64,000 nt of DNA, from contig CACJPL010000007.1 in the NCBI GenBank assembly GCA_902595285.1, forward strand, positions 1 through 64,000, written 5' to 3'. Of the stretch, positions 17,611-26,649 are shown piece after piece. The notes under the pieces were generated by a model, which was not told where the DNA came from, ran no database searches, and saw nothing but the letters and a program-made list of their open reading frames with translations. A program made the translations under genes and the position numbers. Source of the DNA: an uncultured Pelagibacteraceae bacterium (GTDB lineage Bacteria; Pseudomonadota; Alphaproteobacteria; Pelagibacterales; Pelagibacteraceae). Positions within the stretch are counted from its first letter, which is position 1. Each line of letters opens with the position of its first letter.

Positions 17611-19023
17611 CTATATTTTGTGGTAGTTATCAACACCAACCGTGTAATTAGTTCCAGCTAATGGAACTTTCGCTAAGGCCGATGCTTCTGATGTTAAAGC
17701 AGCTAAATCCTCAGGCTCTAGAGAGTGGATATTTGTTTTACCGCAAGCTCTTGCTAATAGCTGAGCCTCTAAAGTCATTGAGTGAAGATAATTATAAACT
17801 CTTAATGCAGCATCATCAGGGTTTAATCTTGCTCTTAATTTAGGATCTTGAGTAGCTACACCAACAGGACAACGTCCAGTATGACAGTGGTAACATTCAC
17901 CTGCTTTTACTCCCATTTCTTTTTCAAAGTCAGCTTCTGGGATGTCTTTATTGCAATTTAATGCAATCATAGATCCTGTACCAATAGCTATTGCATCAGC
18001 TCCAAGAGCTAAAGCTTTAGCCATGTCAGCACCATCTCTCACTCCACCAGCATAAATTAATGTTACTTTTCCAGTTTTACCAACATCATCGATTGCTCTT
18101 CTAGCTTCTCGAATTGCAGCTATACCTGGAATACCAGTATTTGCAGCAGCGATATGTGGTCCAGCCCCAGTAGACCCTTCCATTCCATCTAAATAAATAG
18201 AGTCAGGATCACATTTTGCAGCCATACGCACATCATCATAAACTTTAGATGCACCTAATTTTAATTGAATTGGCACTTTATTTTTTGTTAACTGTCTTAG
18301 CTCTTCTACTTTTAAGGCTAAATCATCTGGTCCTAACCAGTCAGGGTGTCTCGCTGGAGATCTTTGGTCAATACCAGATGGTAACGATCTCATCTCAGCA
18401 ACTTGGTCAGTAACTTTTTGACCCATTAAATGTCCACCCATTCCAACTTTTTGACCTTGTCCAATAAATACCTCAATACCATCTGCTAATTGTGCGTGAT
18501 GTGGGTTAAAACCATATCTTGATTGAATACATTGGTAGTACCATTTTTCAGAATATCTTCTTTCATCAGGTATCATTCCACCTTCACCAGAACATGTAGC
18601 ACTACCTGCCATAGTTGCTCCTCTTGCTAAAGCAGTTTTTGCTTCATAAGATAGTGCACCAAAACTCATTCCTGTAATATAAACTGGAATATCTAACTCA
18701 ATCGGATTTTCACATCTCGGACCTATAACAGTCTTTGTTTCACATTTTTCTCTGTAACCTTCGATTACAAATCTAGTTAGGGTTCCAGGTAAGAAAACTA
18801 AATCATCAAAAGTAGGAATTTTTTTCATCAATGCCATTCCACGCATTCTGTATCTTCCTAATTGAGATTTAATATGAATGTCGTCTATTACTTCAGGTGT
18901 GAAGATAGCGTTATGACCTAATAAACTTTTATTTCTTTTACCTTCTTCATGTGCATGGACATCCGCTTTTCCACCAACACCTTTTCCATTTTTTTTAACT
19001 TTTTTAGATTTTTTCTTAGGCAT
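17611..19023 (-). CDS. mgsC: FMN/Fe-S glutamate synthase-like subunit (GlxD/MgsC family)
   Basis: This 470-aa protein carries the glutamate synthase central and FMN-binding domains: GMSFGALSYEAKTALARG, IYLDGMEGSTGAGPHIAA, and LALGADAIAIGTGSM. A cysteine cluster in GECYHCHTGRCPVGVATQDP is the expected [3Fe-4S] site. Separate genes for this domain, a GXGXG domain and a class II amidotransferase are the hallmark of GlxBCD/N-methylglutamate synthase MgsABC. The reaction would be 2-oxoglutarate plus gamma-glutamylmethylamide (or glutamine) to (N-methyl)glutamate. It overlaps mgsB by one base. The first 22 residues are an unusual lysine-rich tail. Confidence 0.82.
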   Translation of the reverse strand: MPKKKSKKVKKNGKGVGGKADVHAHEEGKRNKSLLGHNAIFTPEVIDDIHIKSQLGRYRMRGMALMKKIPTFDDLVFLPGTLTRFVIEGYREKCETKTVIGPRCENPIELDIPVYITGMSFGALSYEAKTALARGATMAGSATCSGEGGMIPDERRYSEKWYYQCIQSRYGFNPHHAQLADGIEVFIGQGQKVGMGGHLMGQKVTDQVAEMRSLPSGIDQRSPARHPDWLGPDDLALKVEELRQLTKNKVPIQLKLGASKVYDDVRMAAKCDPDSIYLDGMEGSTGAGPHIAAANTGIPGIAAIREARRAIDDVGKTGKVTLIYAGGVRDGADMAKALALGADAIAIGTGSMIALNCNKDIPEADFEKEMGVKAGECYHCHTGRCPVGVATQDPKLRARLNPDDAALRVYNYLHSMTLEAQLLARACGKTNIHSLEPEDLAALTSEASALAKVPLAGTNYTVGVDNYHKI

Positions 19024-19877
19024 TATATTGCTCCCTTCTTCTCTGTAGGTTCCAAATTGTCATAATTCCAAAGTTTCTTACCAGCTACAATTTTTTTCAT
19101 TTTACTAACGTCAAAGTTTTCACCAATCTCAGCTACTTTTAATTTTCTTTTTAACCAATCTTGATCGCTTTTAGTTAATTCAGCATCAACTGCATCACTA
19201 CCATATGATCCAATTTCTCCACCTACGAAAATTGTCCCATCATACATTGAGTCACCTAAATTTATCCCTACGTCTCCAAGAATAATTATTCTTCCTCTTT
19301 GCATCATAAATCCAGTAAATGCACCGGCGTCACCACCAATTATTATAGTTCCACCTTTCATATCAATACCAGTTCTGGCACCAACACTGCCTTTACAAAT
19401 TAAATCTCCACCTCTAATTGCCGCACCAAAACAAGATCCAGCATTTTTTTCGATCACTACTTTACCAGCCATTAAATTTTCTGCACATGACCATCCAACT
19501 CTTCCATTAATTCTAACTATTGGACCATCACAAGAGCCCATGCCAAAATATCCTAAACTTCCTTCAAAAATTAAATTAAGTTTATTTAAAATACCAACTC
19601 CAAGACTGTGTTTACCTTGTGGGTTTTTTATTACTATTGTTCCATATCCTTGGCTCATTAAGTTATCGATTTCTTTATTAGCCTCAGGCGCCGTCATGTC
19701 TTTAACATCAAGCTCTGTTCTTTTATTAAAATCTACGTCATATGTACCAAAGTAGTAAAAGTTTTCTGCTTCATCAGGATTAAAGAATTTTTGTTGAGTT
19801 CTTCCTGTTAAAACCTCAGTGTGCATACCCATTGATTGGGCTTTTGACTTTTTAGATACTGTTTTTAGATTTGCCAT
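19023..19877 (-). CDS. mgsB: GXGXG-domain glutamate synthase-like subunit (GlxC/MgsB family)
   Basis: The 284-aa protein consists largely of a right-handed beta-helix of Gly-rich repeats (for example GSVGARTGIDMKGGTIIIGG and GDAGAFTGFMMQRGRIIILG), as in the C-terminal domain of glutamate synthase. It has a structural role, coupling amidotransferase and synthase parts. Its start lies within the upstream mgsA-type gene (13-base overlap) and is preceded by GGGAGGT, which fixes the ATG at 19877. It ends one base into mgsC. Confidence 0.83.
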   Translation of the reverse strand: MANLKTVSKKSKAQSMGMHTEVLTGRTQQKFFNPDEAENFYYFGTYDVDFNKRTELDVKDMTAPEANKEIDNLMSQGYGTIVIKNPQGKHSLGVGILNKLNLIFEGSLGYFGMGSCDGPIVRINGRVGWSCAENLMAGKVVIEKNAGSCFGAAIRGGDLICKGSVGARTGIDMKGGTIIIGGDAGAFTGFMMQRGRIIILGDVGINLGDSMYDGTIFVGGEIGSYGSDAVDAELTKSDQDWLKRKLKVAEIGENFDVSKMKKIVAGKKLWNYDNLEPTEKKGAI

Positions 19878-20809
19878 ACTTTTACCTCCCCATCAAACGG
19901 ATCATATGTATCAATTTCTTGTGGTAATACAGATCTAATTGCAATTTCTTCAGATCCCATAGCAACTAAATCATCAGACTCATACAATACCAATGGTTTT
20001 GCAGCCATTGTATCTTTTGCCATTCCTAAGGAGTCTTTTGTTGCAACAAAGTAAGTAAAAACACCGTCTAAACCGGTTAAAGATGCTTTCATCCCTTCTT
20101 CTAAAGTTGCTCCATCTCTCATTTTTTCAGCAATATAAACAGCAATTAATTCTGAGTCACACTCAGACATAAATCTCATACCTTTATTTTCCAAAACTCT
20201 TCTGTTATTCCAATAGTTTGTTAATTGTCCATTATGAACTACAGATACATCACTAAATGGATATCCCCAGAAAGGATGGGCAGATTTGATATCTACACCA
20301 GACTCTGTAGCCATTCTAGCATGACCTATAGCATGTGTTCCAACAACTTTATCTAAGCTATACCTATCACAAACCATTTTAGCGTTTCCAAGATCTTTAA
20401 TCACTTCTAACGATTTACCCATTGAAAGAATTTCTACGCCAGGAATATTTTCTATACGTTGTGAAAATTCCAAAAGGTCTTTAACATTGTAATCAAGTTC
20501 ATATCTTAAAGAGTAGGGAAGAGTTCTTTCTTCTTTAACAACTTTTGCACCCATTTCAGCTAATGTTTGATCTACAATTTTTTTTCTTTCATCATATACA
20601 GAAACATCCTCCATTACTGATGAGCTTCCTTCACCTACGTTTTCTCCAACTTTAAAACGCATAATAAAGTTTTTACCGTCTGTATCTCCATATAAAGCGT
20701 AACCTGTAGAGTCTTCTCCTCTATGTTTTAATGCTTGAAGCATACCCTGTAATTCGCTCCCTACATTTGAGGATTTTCCTCTATGAATTAAACCTGCTAT
20801 CCCACACAT
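19865..20809 (-). CDS. mgsA: Class II glutamine amidotransferase subunit (GlxB/MgsA family)
   Basis: A 314-aa Ntn-hydrolase of the GATase II type: the catalytic Cys2 follows the initiator Met (MCGIAGLIHRG), and GHARMATESGVD and SVVHNGQLTNYW are the substrate-binding motifs. It would release ammonia or methylamine from the glutamine-type substrate and pass it to the synthase subunits. It is first of the three-gene synthase set, 32 bases after the GS-like gene. Whether the enzyme handles N-methylated or plain glutamine cannot be read from the sequence. Confidence 0.83.
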   Translation of the reverse strand: MCGIAGLIHRGKSSNVGSELQGMLQALKHRGEDSTGYALYGDTDGKNFIMRFKVGENVGEGSSSVMEDVSVYDERKKIVDQTLAEMGAKVVKEERTLPYSLRYELDYNVKDLLEFSQRIENIPGVEILSMGKSLEVIKDLGNAKMVCDRYSLDKVVGTHAIGHARMATESGVDIKSAHPFWGYPFSDVSVVHNGQLTNYWNNRRVLENKGMRFMSECDSELIAVYIAEKMRDGATLEEGMKASLTGLDGVFTYFVATKDSLGMAKDTMAAKPLVLYESDDLVAMGSEEIAIRSVLPQEIDTYDPFDGEVKVWQI

Positions 20810-20841
20810 ATATTTATACCCTTTCTATCTATTTCTGTGAC

Positions 20842-22311
20842 CTACGGTAGACAATCAAGATAAGTATCCAGATCCCATTGCGTTGTTGCACCAAGAAATC
20901 TTTCCCACTCATCGTTTTTGTACCAATGGAAAACTTTATACATTTCATCTGGCATTGCAGATTTGATTACTTCATCCTCTGCCAGTCTATCCAAAGCTTC
21001 ACCTAAACTTAATGGAAGTTTTTTAACATCTTTACCAGCTTTTTGAGCTTCATAAATATTTCTAGATTCTGGAGCTGCTGGTTTCATTTTCTTACTTATA
21101 CCTTCGTCGCAAGCTTTTAATAAAGCAGCACCTAATAAGTAAGGATTGTGCATTGAGTCTACTGATCTATACTCAAATCTTCCTGGAGCAGAAACTCTTA
21201 AACCACAAGTTCTGTTTTGATATCCCCAATCAGCATAAACGGGAGCCCAAAATCCCTGATCCCATAATCTTCTGTAAGAATTTACAGTTGAAGATCCAAG
21301 AGCTGTTAATGCTGGCAAGTGTTTCATGATACCTGCAATTGATTGCAAACCAATTTTACCTGGCATTTGCATATCTTTTGTATCAGGCATGAAAGTATTT
21401 GTTCCACCCTCAACATAACTAAATACCCCATCAACTCCTGGTAAAGATTTATGACCAAGTCTATTGACTTTAACCTTTCCACCTTTCCATAAAGACATGT
21501 TTGTATGACAACCACTTGCAGAAACACCCATAAAAGGTTTTGTCATAAAACAAGCAATTAAATTGTGTTCTCTAGCTACTTGTGCACAAATTTGTCTGTA
21601 AGTAGATAATCTATCCGCATTTCTTAAAACGTTGTCATATGTCCAATTTAATTCTAATTGACCTGGGGCATCTTCATGGTCACCTTGAATCATATCAAGG
21701 CCCATAGCATTTGCATATTCTATTACTTGCATAAATACTGGTCTTAATGACTCGAATTGATCAATATGGTAACAGAAAGGTTTTGAGAAACCTTTACCTG
21801 ACGGTGTTCCATCTTCATTTTTAGTCAACCACATCATTTCAGGCTCTGTACCTACTCTTAATTCTAGCCCGTGTTTCTTTTTAAATTCATCCATGAAAAT
21901 TCTTAAATTTCCTCGACAATCTGAAGTTAAATGACCGCCTGGATTTTGTCTTTCTTCTCTGTTTCTAAAACAAGTGCAGAAAACTCTTGCAACTCTTTTA
22001 TCCCAAGGTAATTGCACGAAAGTTTCAGGATCAGGAATTCCCACAAGCTCCATAGCCTCTGGTCCGTATCCAATGTAATTATTATGACGATCTAAAAATA
22101 AGTTTGCAGTAGAACCATAAACTAATTGAAAACCTTTCTCTGCAGTCCTTTCCCAATGGTCAGCAGGGATTCCTTTTCCAACAACTCTTCCAGTGACTGA
22201 AATGAATTGAAAATAAATATAAGTTATTCCTAATTCTTTAATTTTTGCTCTTACGTCTTTTACTAATTTCGCACGTCCTGGTTGGTTAACGTGTTTTTCT
22301 AGATCTGTCAT
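20842..22311 (-). CDS. Glutamine synthetase-like ligase of the mgs operon (GMA synthetase candidate)
   Basis: A 489-aa member of the glutamine synthetase family: LRVGTEPEMMWL and MIQGDHEDAPGQLELNW hold metal-binding glutamates, ASGCHTNMSLWKGG is the substrate loop and VSAPGRFEYRSVDSMHNPYL the C-terminal block. I place the start at the ATG at 22311, six bases after GAGGGG, rather than the GTG two codons earlier. Position directly upstream of mgsABC-type genes makes it a candidate gamma-glutamylmethylamide synthetase. It is about 50 residues longer than the paralogue at 13866, and the motifs differ in detail, so the two probably use different amines. Confidence 0.75.
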   Translation of the reverse strand: MTDLEKHVNQPGRAKLVKDVRAKIKELGITYIYFQFISVTGRVVGKGIPADHWERTAEKGFQLVYGSTANLFLDRHNNYIGYGPEAMELVGIPDPETFVQLPWDKRVARVFCTCFRNREERQNPGGHLTSDCRGNLRIFMDEFKKKHGLELRVGTEPEMMWLTKNEDGTPSGKGFSKPFCYHIDQFESLRPVFMQVIEYANAMGLDMIQGDHEDAPGQLELNWTYDNVLRNADRLSTYRQICAQVAREHNLIACFMTKPFMGVSASGCHTNMSLWKGGKVKVNRLGHKSLPGVDGVFSYVEGGTNTFMPDTKDMQMPGKIGLQSIAGIMKHLPALTALGSSTVNSYRRLWDQGFWAPVYADWGYQNRTCGLRVSAPGRFEYRSVDSMHNPYLLGAALLKACDEGISKKMKPAAPESRNIYEAQKAGKDVKKLPLSLGEALDRLAEDEVIKSAMPDEMYKVFHWYKNDEWERFLGATTQWDLDTYLDCLP

Positions 22312-22380
22312 TTTCACCCCTCAATGAATTTAATTTATTCAAACGTAGCTGAAAAATTTATTTGTGTCTAGGCTTAGAGT

Positions 22381-23709
22381 CTAGCTCCAAGGAAACGGAC
22401 TGTTCGAAGTAGGGTGAAGTTCACCCTTCTCGTAACGGTTGAATCTAAATGGTTTTAACAAATCACTTTCAGTACCAAGAATTTCTTTTGCAACAAGCTC
22501 ACCAACACCAATCATTTTGTATCCATGGTTTGCATCTGCAATCATGTAAACATTTTCAAAAAACCTATCAAAGATTGGAAAAGAGTCTGGCGTCATACAT
22601 CCAAGTCCGCCCGAAGGTCCTTTTCTATATAAATCAGATTTACCTTCAAATCTTTTTTGACAATGTGCTAAAGCTGAACACCACATTTCACTAAATGCAT
22701 CAGTTGTTTGATATTCAGTAGACTCAATTCCATAAGGATCAACATTAACTTTATCAAAATGTTTTTTAACTATGTACGGCGAAGTACCACCTTGAACACC
22801 TAATCCTTCGATATCAGGTTTATAATAAATTCCCCAAATCTTATCTGTTAATAATTTTTTAGTTTTGTCTGAATATAACGGAGCTGTCGAGTCTACATGA
22901 ACTACAGGCGGTTGTTTTCCTTCATTTGTTTTCAAAAAATCTGGCTCAACGCCAATAACACCTTCTTGTAACATCCAGTATGTCCACATATCAGTTTCAT
23001 GCATTTTACCATCTTTACCTTTGATGTTTGCTGTCTTGGGTAGTTCTAACATGTTCCAAAAATCTCTTGCCCAAGGACCTGCCCCAATTACAACTTGTTC
23101 ACATTCGATTATACCTTTATCTGTTTCTACTCCAGTAACAGCTTGACTGTTACTCCCTTTTTTAAATCCTGTTACTTTTACACCTTTCATCACTTGCACA
23201 CCATTTGATGTAGATTTATTCTCTAGTGCTTTAATCGAATCTTTGTTAAATGCGTATCCACCTTTTTTTTCATGAAGCACAGAAGTGATGCCTTGTGCTT
23301 GCCAATCATCAAAAATACCCTTCATATAATTTGAGCAATCTTTTTCACCTTCTATGAATACGGACTCGTACCCTATAGCTTTTTGTTGTTCATAAATAGT
23401 TGCAACATCTTCGTGCATTACTTCAGGTGATATTTGTAAATAACCAACAGGGTTATATTTAAATGCTTTAGGATCACTCTCCCACACAGAAACTGAGTGA
23501 GCCATTAATTCTCTCATTGCTGGTTGGAAATAATTATTTCTTACTACCCCACAAGCAATTCCACTTGCGCCAGCAGCAGTGTCTTTTTTTTCTAAGACAA
23601 CGATGTCGCCAGGATTTTTGTAAGTTTCAGAAAGTTTCCAAGCAGTGCTAAGGCCGTGAATTCCACCACCGATGATAACTACTTTTGCTTTCGAAGGTAA
23701 TGTCGTCAT
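22381..23709 (-). CDS. FAD-dependent amine oxidase/dehydrogenase, sarcosine oxidase beta-like
   Basis: This 442-aa flavoprotein of the DAO/sarcosine oxidase family opens with a Rossmann motif, VVIIGGGIHGLSTAWKLSE, and ends with a typical DANHGYKMIGVGELVAKEIL. GASGIACGVVRNNYFQPAM resembles the flavin-attachment region of SoxB proteins. It lies upstream of the GS-like and mgs-type genes in the same direction. A secondary amine such as N-methylglutamate, dimethylamine or sarcosine is a plausible substrate; none can be chosen from sequence alone. Unlike SoxB at 39466, it has no delta, alpha or gamma partner genes beside it. Confidence 0.78.
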   Translation of the reverse strand: MTTLPSKAKVVIIGGGIHGLSTAWKLSETYKNPGDIVVLEKKDTAAGASGIACGVVRNNYFQPAMRELMAHSVSVWESDPKAFKYNPVGYLQISPEVMHEDVATIYEQQKAIGYESVFIEGEKDCSNYMKGIFDDWQAQGITSVLHEKKGGYAFNKDSIKALENKSTSNGVQVMKGVKVTGFKKGSNSQAVTGVETDKGIIECEQVVIGAGPWARDFWNMLELPKTANIKGKDGKMHETDMWTYWMLQEGVIGVEPDFLKTNEGKQPPVVHVDSTAPLYSDKTKKLLTDKIWGIYYKPDIEGLGVQGGTSPYIVKKHFDKVNVDPYGIESTEYQTTDAFSEMWCSALAHCQKRFEGKSDLYRKGPSGGLGCMTPDSFPIFDRFFENVYMIADANHGYKMIGVGELVAKEILGTESDLLKPFRFNRYEKGELHPTSNSPFPWS

Positions 23710-23810
23710 GTGAAAACATTATTTTTTGCAAATAGTAATTAATATAATTTTTTATAGAACTAAAAATTATATATATAATTTAGATATTTCAATTTTTATG
23801 AAATTTGTCG

Positions 23811-24161
23811 CTAATAGCTTATATTTTTTAAGGTATCAAGGTATTCATTAAATTCTTTAATAAATGAATCACTAGGTATTATATTTTTTATCCTTTGGTC
23901 TGTTGATGTTTTTTCAAGACGAAAGAATCCTTTTTCACAAGCTTCTGTAATAATTAATGCAGATTTAGGTCTAGATGTTTTAAACAATTTAGTTTTAAGT
24001 TCTTCTACAGATAGTTTTTTATTTTCTTTATATGCAGACATTACTAATAACATCATATGATAGTGAGAAGGAGATTTTCTAAAGAAATAGTTACTAGCTG
24101 TATGAGATTGTCTCATTTGATCTTCCCAAAAATCTAATAAAGTCTTTTTTTCTTTTGGCAT
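23811..24161 (-). CDS. MarR-like winged-helix regulator
   Basis: The 116-aa protein has helices followed by a wing-type segment EKGFFRLEKTSTDQRIKN, where the D-Q-R triplet is the classic MarR wing pattern (usually DxR). The upstream VEELKTKLFKTSRPKSALII fits the recognition helix. It is five bases after the putative TMAO demethylase gene and in line with the FAD oxidase and mgs-type genes, so it is a candidate local regulator of methylated-amine genes. It is shorter than most MarR proteins (about 140 aa), lacking some N-terminal dimerisation length. Confidence 0.6.
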   Translation of the reverse strand: MPKEKKTLLDFWEDQMRQSHTASNYFFRKSPSHYHMMLLVMSAYKENKKLSVEELKTKLFKTSRPKSALIITEACEKGFFRLEKTSTDQRIKNIIPSDSFIKEFNEYLDTLKNISY

Positions 24162-24166
24162 TTTTC

Positions 24167-26506
24167 TTAAGCTCTGACTCTTGACTTTGTTGGATCGTAG
24201 AATGGAAAACCAACAACTTTAGCACCAATCCTTTTTTGATGACCATCGATTTTACCTATTTCAACTTCAGTACCGATTTCAGAGTATTGGACATCAATTC
24301 TGCACAGAGCAATATTTTTATTCAACGTAGAAGATAAGCATCCACTGGTAACTATACCAACCTGTGACCTTCCAATATGAACACAGTCTCCGTGCCCTGC
24401 TATTTCTTTTCCATTAAGTTCTAGTCCTACTAATTTCTTTTGAGGGTTAGCTTTTCTTTTTATTAATTCCTCTTTACCAATAAAATCTTCTTCCTTTGTT
24501 TTCAATGGAACAGCAAAACCTATACCGGCTTCAAAAGGATCTTGCTCTCCATCAAATTCAGCGCCAAATAAAATTAAACCTGCCTCAATTCTTAGTTTAT
24601 CTAATGCAGCAAACCCAGCTGGTATCAACCCATCATCTTTACCTGCCTCCATTAATTTATCCCAAACCTCAGGAGCTTGTTTTGGATGACACCAAACTTC
24701 ATAACCTAATTCACCAGTATAACCTGTTCTAGAAACAATTAATGGAATACCTTGAAGTTCTTCTATTCTGCAAATTGTAAATCTAAACCATCCCAACTCA
24801 TCTATCGAGGGCTGAGTTGGTGGTGTAAAGATAATTTTTTTTAAAATTTCTCTACTTTTTGGACCTTGCAAAGATACATTGCTAATTTGATCAGTAGAGT
24901 TTTTAACAATAGCATTAAAATTCTTTTTCTTTGCAATCTCTTTTAGCCATTCTCCACCATACTCATCTCCACATATCCATCTAAAACCTGTTTCGCTTAA
25001 TCTTAAAAGAGTTCCGTCATCGAACATCATTCCATTTTCGTAACACATTGCTGAATACACAACCTGTCCAACAGAAAGTTTTTTTATATTTCTTGTAAGA
25101 GTGTAGTTCATTAACTCCTCAGCATCAGGACCAATTATTTCAAACTTTCTTAGTGATGATAGATCAATTAACACAGCATCATTTCTGCAAGCATTGTACT
25201 CATTAACCAAACCATGTTTGGTGTAATCATTTGGAAGCCAAAAGCCTCTAGCATCAACAAAGTTTCTAGTTAATTTTGAAGTTCTTTCATAAAAACCAGA
25301 ATTTCTAGTAAGTTTATTTTCAGAGTCTGTTTTCATTCTAAAACCAAATGACTTTTTAAATTCTTTGTTTTTGTCGTAAGTTCTAACAAATATATTAGTA
25401 GGATTCCATGAATTACAAGGATCTATATCGCTTGGACATGCAGTTGTTCCTATTGTTAAATCTTTCAAAGCCTTAAACATTACATAATCACCAGGTCTAG
25501 AATATGATTCATCAGAAATAACAGAGTTCAATCCTCCAGCAGAAGTGTTAAAAAACAAATTAATTGCATGCCAACCTTTTTGTTTCTGAACACCGTATTT
25601 AGACATACTTTCAGTTAAATTATCCGAACAGTTTGGATGACCAAAATATCCTGAGTCTTCATAATACTTTGAAGTACATGCAAGATTAAAAGTATCATGT
25701 TTTCCAACAGTATCCCTTATTACTTCAACAAGTGGCTCATGATCTGTGTCATAAAATTTAGAGAACAAACCTGGTCCGGGGAAGGTATTACCCATGAATG
25801 TTCTAGTGGTTTGCCAGTCTAATCCTTTTTCAATCCCTTTTTCTAATTTTCTTGTATCGAATGCCACAAAGTCAGAACATTGTCTACCAGTTGGACTTAT
25901 CACTTGAATATAATCTCCTTCCTTAACCTCATAAGATATACAACTTTCTTTCTTTATATTTTCTTCATAAACAGGTTCGAAAACAGGATCGGGAATTACA
26001 TTCAATTCCTTATCATTAACAATTTTAGCTCTTTTAACGAATATGGTTAAATCAGTTGGTGGATTTTGTTCTGTAACATCCATATCTTTGCCAGGAGCTG
26101 AAAATATTACATAACATTTATCTTTTGACTTTAATTTAATTTTTTCACCAGGCTCTGTGTCTAGATCAAATATAATTGATGATTTTGAATTAGAAATTTT
26201 TAAATTTCTTTTTTTTAATTGATAGTTGGTAGCTAAAATTGTTTCATCATTCCCACTAAGAATATTTCTTATGAAGTTTTTTTCATTATTTGATTTAAGA
26301 TTTAATATTCCAACATCTGAATTTCCATCTTTATCAAAAGAAATAATCTCACATATTTGGTTACCTTCATTATTGATTATTTCTATTTCATCATCAGGAA
26401 AAATTTGAAAACCAGTAAGACCACCACCATTAACAATGTGTCTTTCAACTCCAGGTGGTAAAATATTTAAACCAGGATATTTAATATCTTTACTTGTTCC
26501 TATCAT
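24167..26506 (-). CDS. tdm: DUF1989-GcvT fusion, putative trimethylamine N-oxide demethylase
   Basis: The 779-aa protein has an N-terminal DUF1989 (urea-carboxylase-associated) region (about 1-390) and a C-terminal GcvT-type tetrahydrofolate domain (about 410-779). This architecture is that of Tdm, which splits TMAO to dimethylamine and formaldehyde, the latter passing to THF. C277, C293 and C357 are spaced 16 and 64 residues apart, which is the spacing I recall for the zinc cysteines of the Methylocella Tdm (263, 279, 343). It is divergent from a TMAO-type binding protein and shares the window with tmm, further supporting the call. The ATG at 26506 is the only early start. Confidence 0.85.
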   Translation of the reverse strand: MIGTSKDIKYPGLNILPPGVERHIVNGGGLTGFQIFPDDEIEIINNEGNQICEIISFDKDGNSDVGILNLKSNNEKNFIRNILSGNDETILATNYQLKKRNLKISNSKSSIIFDLDTEPGEKIKLKSKDKCYVIFSAPGKDMDVTEQNPPTDLTIFVKRAKIVNDKELNVIPDPVFEPVYEENIKKESCISYEVKEGDYIQVISPTGRQCSDFVAFDTRKLEKGIEKGLDWQTTRTFMGNTFPGPGLFSKFYDTDHEPLVEVIRDTVGKHDTFNLACTSKYYEDSGYFGHPNCSDNLTESMSKYGVQKQKGWHAINLFFNTSAGGLNSVISDESYSRPGDYVMFKALKDLTIGTTACPSDIDPCNSWNPTNIFVRTYDKNKEFKKSFGFRMKTDSENKLTRNSGFYERTSKLTRNFVDARGFWLPNDYTKHGLVNEYNACRNDAVLIDLSSLRKFEIIGPDAEELMNYTLTRNIKKLSVGQVVYSAMCYENGMMFDDGTLLRLSETGFRWICGDEYGGEWLKEIAKKKNFNAIVKNSTDQISNVSLQGPKSREILKKIIFTPPTQPSIDELGWFRFTICRIEELQGIPLIVSRTGYTGELGYEVWCHPKQAPEVWDKLMEAGKDDGLIPAGFAALDKLRIEAGLILFGAEFDGEQDPFEAGIGFAVPLKTKEEDFIGKEELIKRKANPQKKLVGLELNGKEIAGHGDCVHIGRSQVGIVTSGCLSSTLNKNIALCRIDVQYSEIGTEVEIGKIDGHQKRIGAKVVGFPFYDPTKSRVRA

Positions 26507-26625
26507 TTTAATTTTTTAAATATTGTTATATTTTTTATCATCATTTTTATTGTTTAAATATATATATATTTTTTAGAACTAATAATTCTTTACCTACCTA
26601 TTCGTTTTGTCATAGACTATTGGAT

Positions 26626-26637
26626 ATTAATATTAAT
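26626..26637. promoter_or_regulatory. 12-bp palindrome just upstream of the tmoX ribosome site
   Basis: ATTAATATTAAT is a perfect palindrome lying in the 143-base intergenic region between divergent tdm and tmoX, immediately before the AGAGGGG ribosome site at 26638-26644. It could be an operator for the nearby MarR-like protein, but it is pure A/T and may be coincidence. Confidence 0.25.
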
Positions 26638-26649
26638 AGAGGGGTATAC

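Noticed and set aside
22312..22317. GTG start two codons upstream for the 489-aa GS-like gene
   Set aside because: It would directly abut GAGGGG, leaving no spacer; the ATG at 22311 has a normal six-base spacing.
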